A stretch of 8,399 bases of DNA from Ruminococcus flavefaciens. GTDB taxonomy: Bacteria > Bacillota_A > Clostridia > Oscillospirales > Ruminococcaceae. Of this stretch, positions 7,201 to 8,399 are shown piece after piece. The notes beneath the pieces were generated by a model. The model searched no databases and was not told the origin of the DNA. It worked only from the letters and a program-made list of their open reading frames with translations. The DNA lies in the NCBI GenBank assembly GCA_004556875.1, contig SFFP01000070.1, positions 1 through 8,399 on the forward strand. The letters are read 5' to 3'. The position numbers and the translations under genes were made by a program. The first letter of the stretch is position 1; each line of letters opens with the position of its first letter.

Positions 7201-7999
7201 TGCGGAAGATATCACACAGGGTCTTCCTCGAGTTGAAGAACTTTTCGAGAGCAGACGTCCTAAGGGTGCTGCTATTCTCTCGAGAATTTCAGGTAAGATT
7301 CATATCGAAGAGGTCAAGACTACAAGAAATATCATTGTTAACAATGACGAGACAGGCGAGTCTGAGAGCTATATGATCCCATACAACCTCAAGATCAGAG
7401 TTCAGGAAGGCGAGTCTATAGAAAAGGGTACAAGACTTACCGAAGGTAATATCTACCCTGCTGATATCCTCAATATCCTCGGTACACAGGCTGTTCAGAA
7501 CTACATCATCAATGAAGTTCAGAAGGTTTACCGTTTACAGGGTGTTGATATCAACGATAAGCACATCGAAGTTATCGTTCGTCAGATGCTTAGAAAGATC
7601 AAGGTCGAAGAGACAGGCAGCAGCTATCTGCTTCCGGGTACACTTGTTGACAGCAAGGAGATCGACGCTATCAATGAAGAGCTTCAGGCTCGTATCGATG
7701 CAGGCGAGTATGATGTACAGCTTGTCAAGACAAGTCCTGTACTTCAGGGTATCACAAAGGCTTCATCAAATTCAGACAGCTTCATGTCAGCAGCTTCATT
7801 CCAGGAGACTACAAAGGCTCTTACAGATGCTGCTATCAGAGGTAAGAGTGACCGACTCCTCGGACTCAAGGAAAACGTTATCATCGGTAAGCTCATTCCT
7901 GCAGGTACAGGTATGGAGTGCTACAGAAACGTTGAGGTCGTTAAGAACGAAGGCTACGGCGAACACAATAACGCTGCACCTATCGCAAATCAGATATGA
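4277..7999 (+). CDS. rpoC: DNA-directed RNA polymerase subunit beta-prime
   Basis: This is the catalytic beta-prime subunit of RNA polymerase: 1240 residues from ATG 4277, about 40 longer than B. subtilis (from memory). The start MEFTTFESIKIGLASPEQIRSW aligns with the family N-terminus. The N-terminal zinc cluster is C59, C61, C74, C77. The active-site loop NADFDGDQM (499-507) supplies D501, D503 and D505, which bind catalytic magnesium. The bridge helix begins near ADSGARG (758-764). The second zinc cluster is C846, C919, C926, C929. The trigger loop includes M963, R964 and H967. The C-terminus keeps LLGLKENVIIGKLIPAGTG. Residues about 179-231 form an insertion absent from the B. subtilis and E. 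coli proteins as I remember them; it carries C208, C215, C217 and C220. It is co-transcribed with rpoB and ends 3 bp before a strong terminator hairpin. Confidence 0.98.
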   Translation: MEFTTFESIKIGLASPEQIRSWSYGAVERPETINYRTQKPERDGLFCERIFGPTKDWECHCGKFKKIRFKGKICDRCGVEVTRARVRRERMGHIELAAPVSHIWYFKGTPSRIGQVLEVSQKRLEEVLYFTKYIVTDPGNTELLKKQLLSEKEYLSYLEKYGDDFKAEMGAEAIRKLLNEYDPARYDAHKQRLIEMGKVSLGGKKIECFNKPTECECEECQKFRELEDIDWRNNLEIVADDLKAELVGLPSGQKKVKLLKRLQIIEAFRLSGNKPEWMILSVVPVIPPDIRPMIMLDGGRYATSDLNDLYRRVINRNNRLKRMLELDAPDIIVRNEKRMLQEAVDALIDNGRHGRPVTGPSNRALKSLSDMLKGKQGRFRQNLLGKRVDYSGRSVIVVGPELKMYQCGLPKEMALELFKPFVLKRLVDKKAIANIKSARKLIERADNKVWDALEDVIKDHPVMLNRAPTLHRLGIQAFEPILVEGRAIKLHPLVCSAFNADFDGDQMAVHLPLSAEAQAEARFLMLAANNLLKPSDGKPVAVPSQDMVLGSYYLTMDKPGEPGEGKVFRDVNEALMAYNEHDVSLHANIKVKITKDIGDKKVSKIIDATVGRLIFNENIPQNLGYVDRTNSDKQFDLEVAFLVGKKQLSDIIERCIKIHGTTTTSEVLDRIKALGYKYSTRAALTVAVCDATIPPQKKEILARADEEVAQITSEYEYGYISDQEKTKKIIALWTDTTDEVTKRLKENFDRYNPIWMMADSGARGSISQIRQLAGMRGLIANTSGTVIEIPIRANYREGLNILEYFIASRGARKGLADTALRTADSGYLTRRLVDVSQDVIIREEDCGTTEGIEVFEIKNGNEVVEPFEERLVGRFLAEDLRDESGELIVSRNKLISDADAKKIVDAGVERIKIRSVLTCKSRTGVCAKCYGANLAFNNIVSVGEAVGVIAAQSIGEPGTQLTMRTFHTGGVASADAEDITQGLPRVEELFESRRPKGAAILSRISGKIHIEEVKTTRNIIVNNDETGESESYMIPYNLKIRVQEGESIEKGTRLTEGNIYPADILNILGTQAVQNYIINEVQKVYRLQGVDINDKHIEVIVRQMLRKIKVEETGSSYLLPGTLVDSKEIDAINEELQARIDAGEYDVQLVKTSPVLQGITKASSNSDSFMSAASFQETTKALTDAAIRGKSDRLLGLKENVIIGKLIPAGTGMECYRNVEVVKNEGYGEHNNAAPIANQI

Positions 8000-8002
8000 T
8001 TC

Positions 8003-8038
8003 AAAAGCTCCCGAGGTCAGTTCTTCGGGAGCTTTTTT
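8003..8038 (+). terminator. Intrinsic terminator of the rpoBC operon
   Basis: AAAAGCTCCCGA (8003-8014) pairs perfectly with TCGGGAGCTTTT (8025-8036), a 12-bp stem with a GC-rich core and a 10-nt loop. It is followed by a T-run of six (8033-8038), part of which pairs in the stem. The hairpin begins 3 bp after the rpoC stop. The four A residues on the left could make it act weakly on the minus strand too. Confidence 0.93.
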
Positions 8039-8044
8039 AAGGAG
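8038..8044 (+). promoter_or_regulatory. Ribosome binding site abutting the terminator T-tract
   Basis: TAAGGAG starts at the last T of the terminator run and lies 6 nt before ATG 8051, a good spacing. Because it touches the terminator, no promoter fits between the terminator and the gene. Expression must come from readthrough or from a start inside rpoC. Confidence 0.8.
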
Positions 8045-8050
8045 AAATAT

Positions 8051-8399
8051 ATGAGCATAACACTTAAACGCATCGGCGCTGATGAGTGCGAAAAGCTGTG
8101 GAAAATGCAGGTCGAAGCCTTTACAGAGCTGCTTGAAAAATATCATGACTACGATATAAGTCCTGCAAATGAGCCGATGAGCAGAGTCATGGAAAGGTTT
8201 GAACAGTCCTTTACCTATTATTATTTTATAATGGCTGGGGGAGCGGCTGTGGGCGCAATAAGAGTCGTTGATATGAAGGACGGAAGTTCAAAGCGTGTTT
8301 CTCCTATATTTATTATGAAGGAGCATCGCGGAAAAGGCTATGCTCAGGCAGCTATGAGAGAAGCAGAAAAGCTTCACGGCGGCGAAGGCTGGGCGCTTG
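8051..8399 (+). CDS. GNAT family N-acetyltransferase (3' end cut off)
   Basis: The window holds the first 116 residues of a probable GCN5-related acetyltransferase, a cytoplasmic enzyme that transfers acetyl from acetyl-CoA to an amine. The acceptor cannot be told from sequence. Support comes from the order of elements: an N-terminal helix with WKMQVEAFTELLEKY (17-31), a beta strand YYYFIMAGG (56-64), a second strand AVGAIRVVD (66-74), then SPIFIMKEHRGKGYAQAAM (84-102). The last segment is motif A, with the acetyl-CoA pyrophosphate loop R93-G94-K95-G96-Y97-A98 and the following helix. The C-terminal half is missing. Codon use is less biased than in rpoBC (more AAA, ATA and TAT), as expected for a low-expression accessory gene. 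The start is supported by TAAGGAG 6 nt upstream. Nothing links its function to RNA polymerase. Confidence 0.88.
   Translation, partial: MSITLKRIGADECEKLWKMQVEAFTELLEKYHDYDISPANEPMSRVMERFEQSFTYYYFIMAGGAAVGAIRVVDMKDGSSKRVSPIFIMKEHRGKGYAQAAMREAEKLHGGEGWAL

Overview
The window holds the rpoB-rpoC operon, encoding the beta and beta-prime subunits of bacterial RNA polymerase, and the 5' part of an unrelated GNAT acetyltransferase gene, all on the + strand. The protein sequences are of Firmicutes type. Three features suggest an anaerobic gut or rumen clostridium of the Ruminococcus/Oscillospiraceae kind: strong use of AAG, TTC and ATC codons, canonical AAGGAGG-type ribosome binding sites, and a very acidic RpoB tail. 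The genus is an inference from memory, not a measured assignment.

Layout. Positions 1-270 are non-coding but dense with signals. A 12/12 consensus SigA promoter (TTGACA, 17 bp, TATAAT; 59-87) drives rpoB. A second 12/12 consensus promoter with an extended -10 lies on the opposite strand (160 down to 132) and points back through the first. The leftward transcript would meet a GC-rich hairpin followed by TTTT at the left edge, so a short non-coding RNA of about 125 nt is plausible. The rpoB leader is about 177 nt long and can form several competing stems. rpoB (271-4197) is followed by a 79-bp gap with a strong hairpin but no T-tract, then rpoC (4277-7999). A strong intrinsic terminator (8003-8038) closes the operon. 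The GNAT gene (from 8051, cut by the window end) has its Shine-Dalgarno abutting the terminator's T-tract, leaving no room for a promoter between them.

Function. RpoB and RpoC form the catalytic core of RNA polymerase. The visible catalytic and structural residues are intact: the beta lysines of the active centre, the beta-prime NADFDGD magnesium loop, the trigger loop, the bridge helix and both zinc clusters. Unusual points are an 89-residue RpoB tail that is half Asp/Glu, a roughly 50-residue RpoC insertion carrying four cysteines, and the face-to-face promoter pair in front of the operon. I see no mobile element, CRISPR array, tRNA or rRNA. No novel multi-gene system is evident; the best candidate for something undescribed is the antisense promoter/sRNA arrangement upstream of rpoB.
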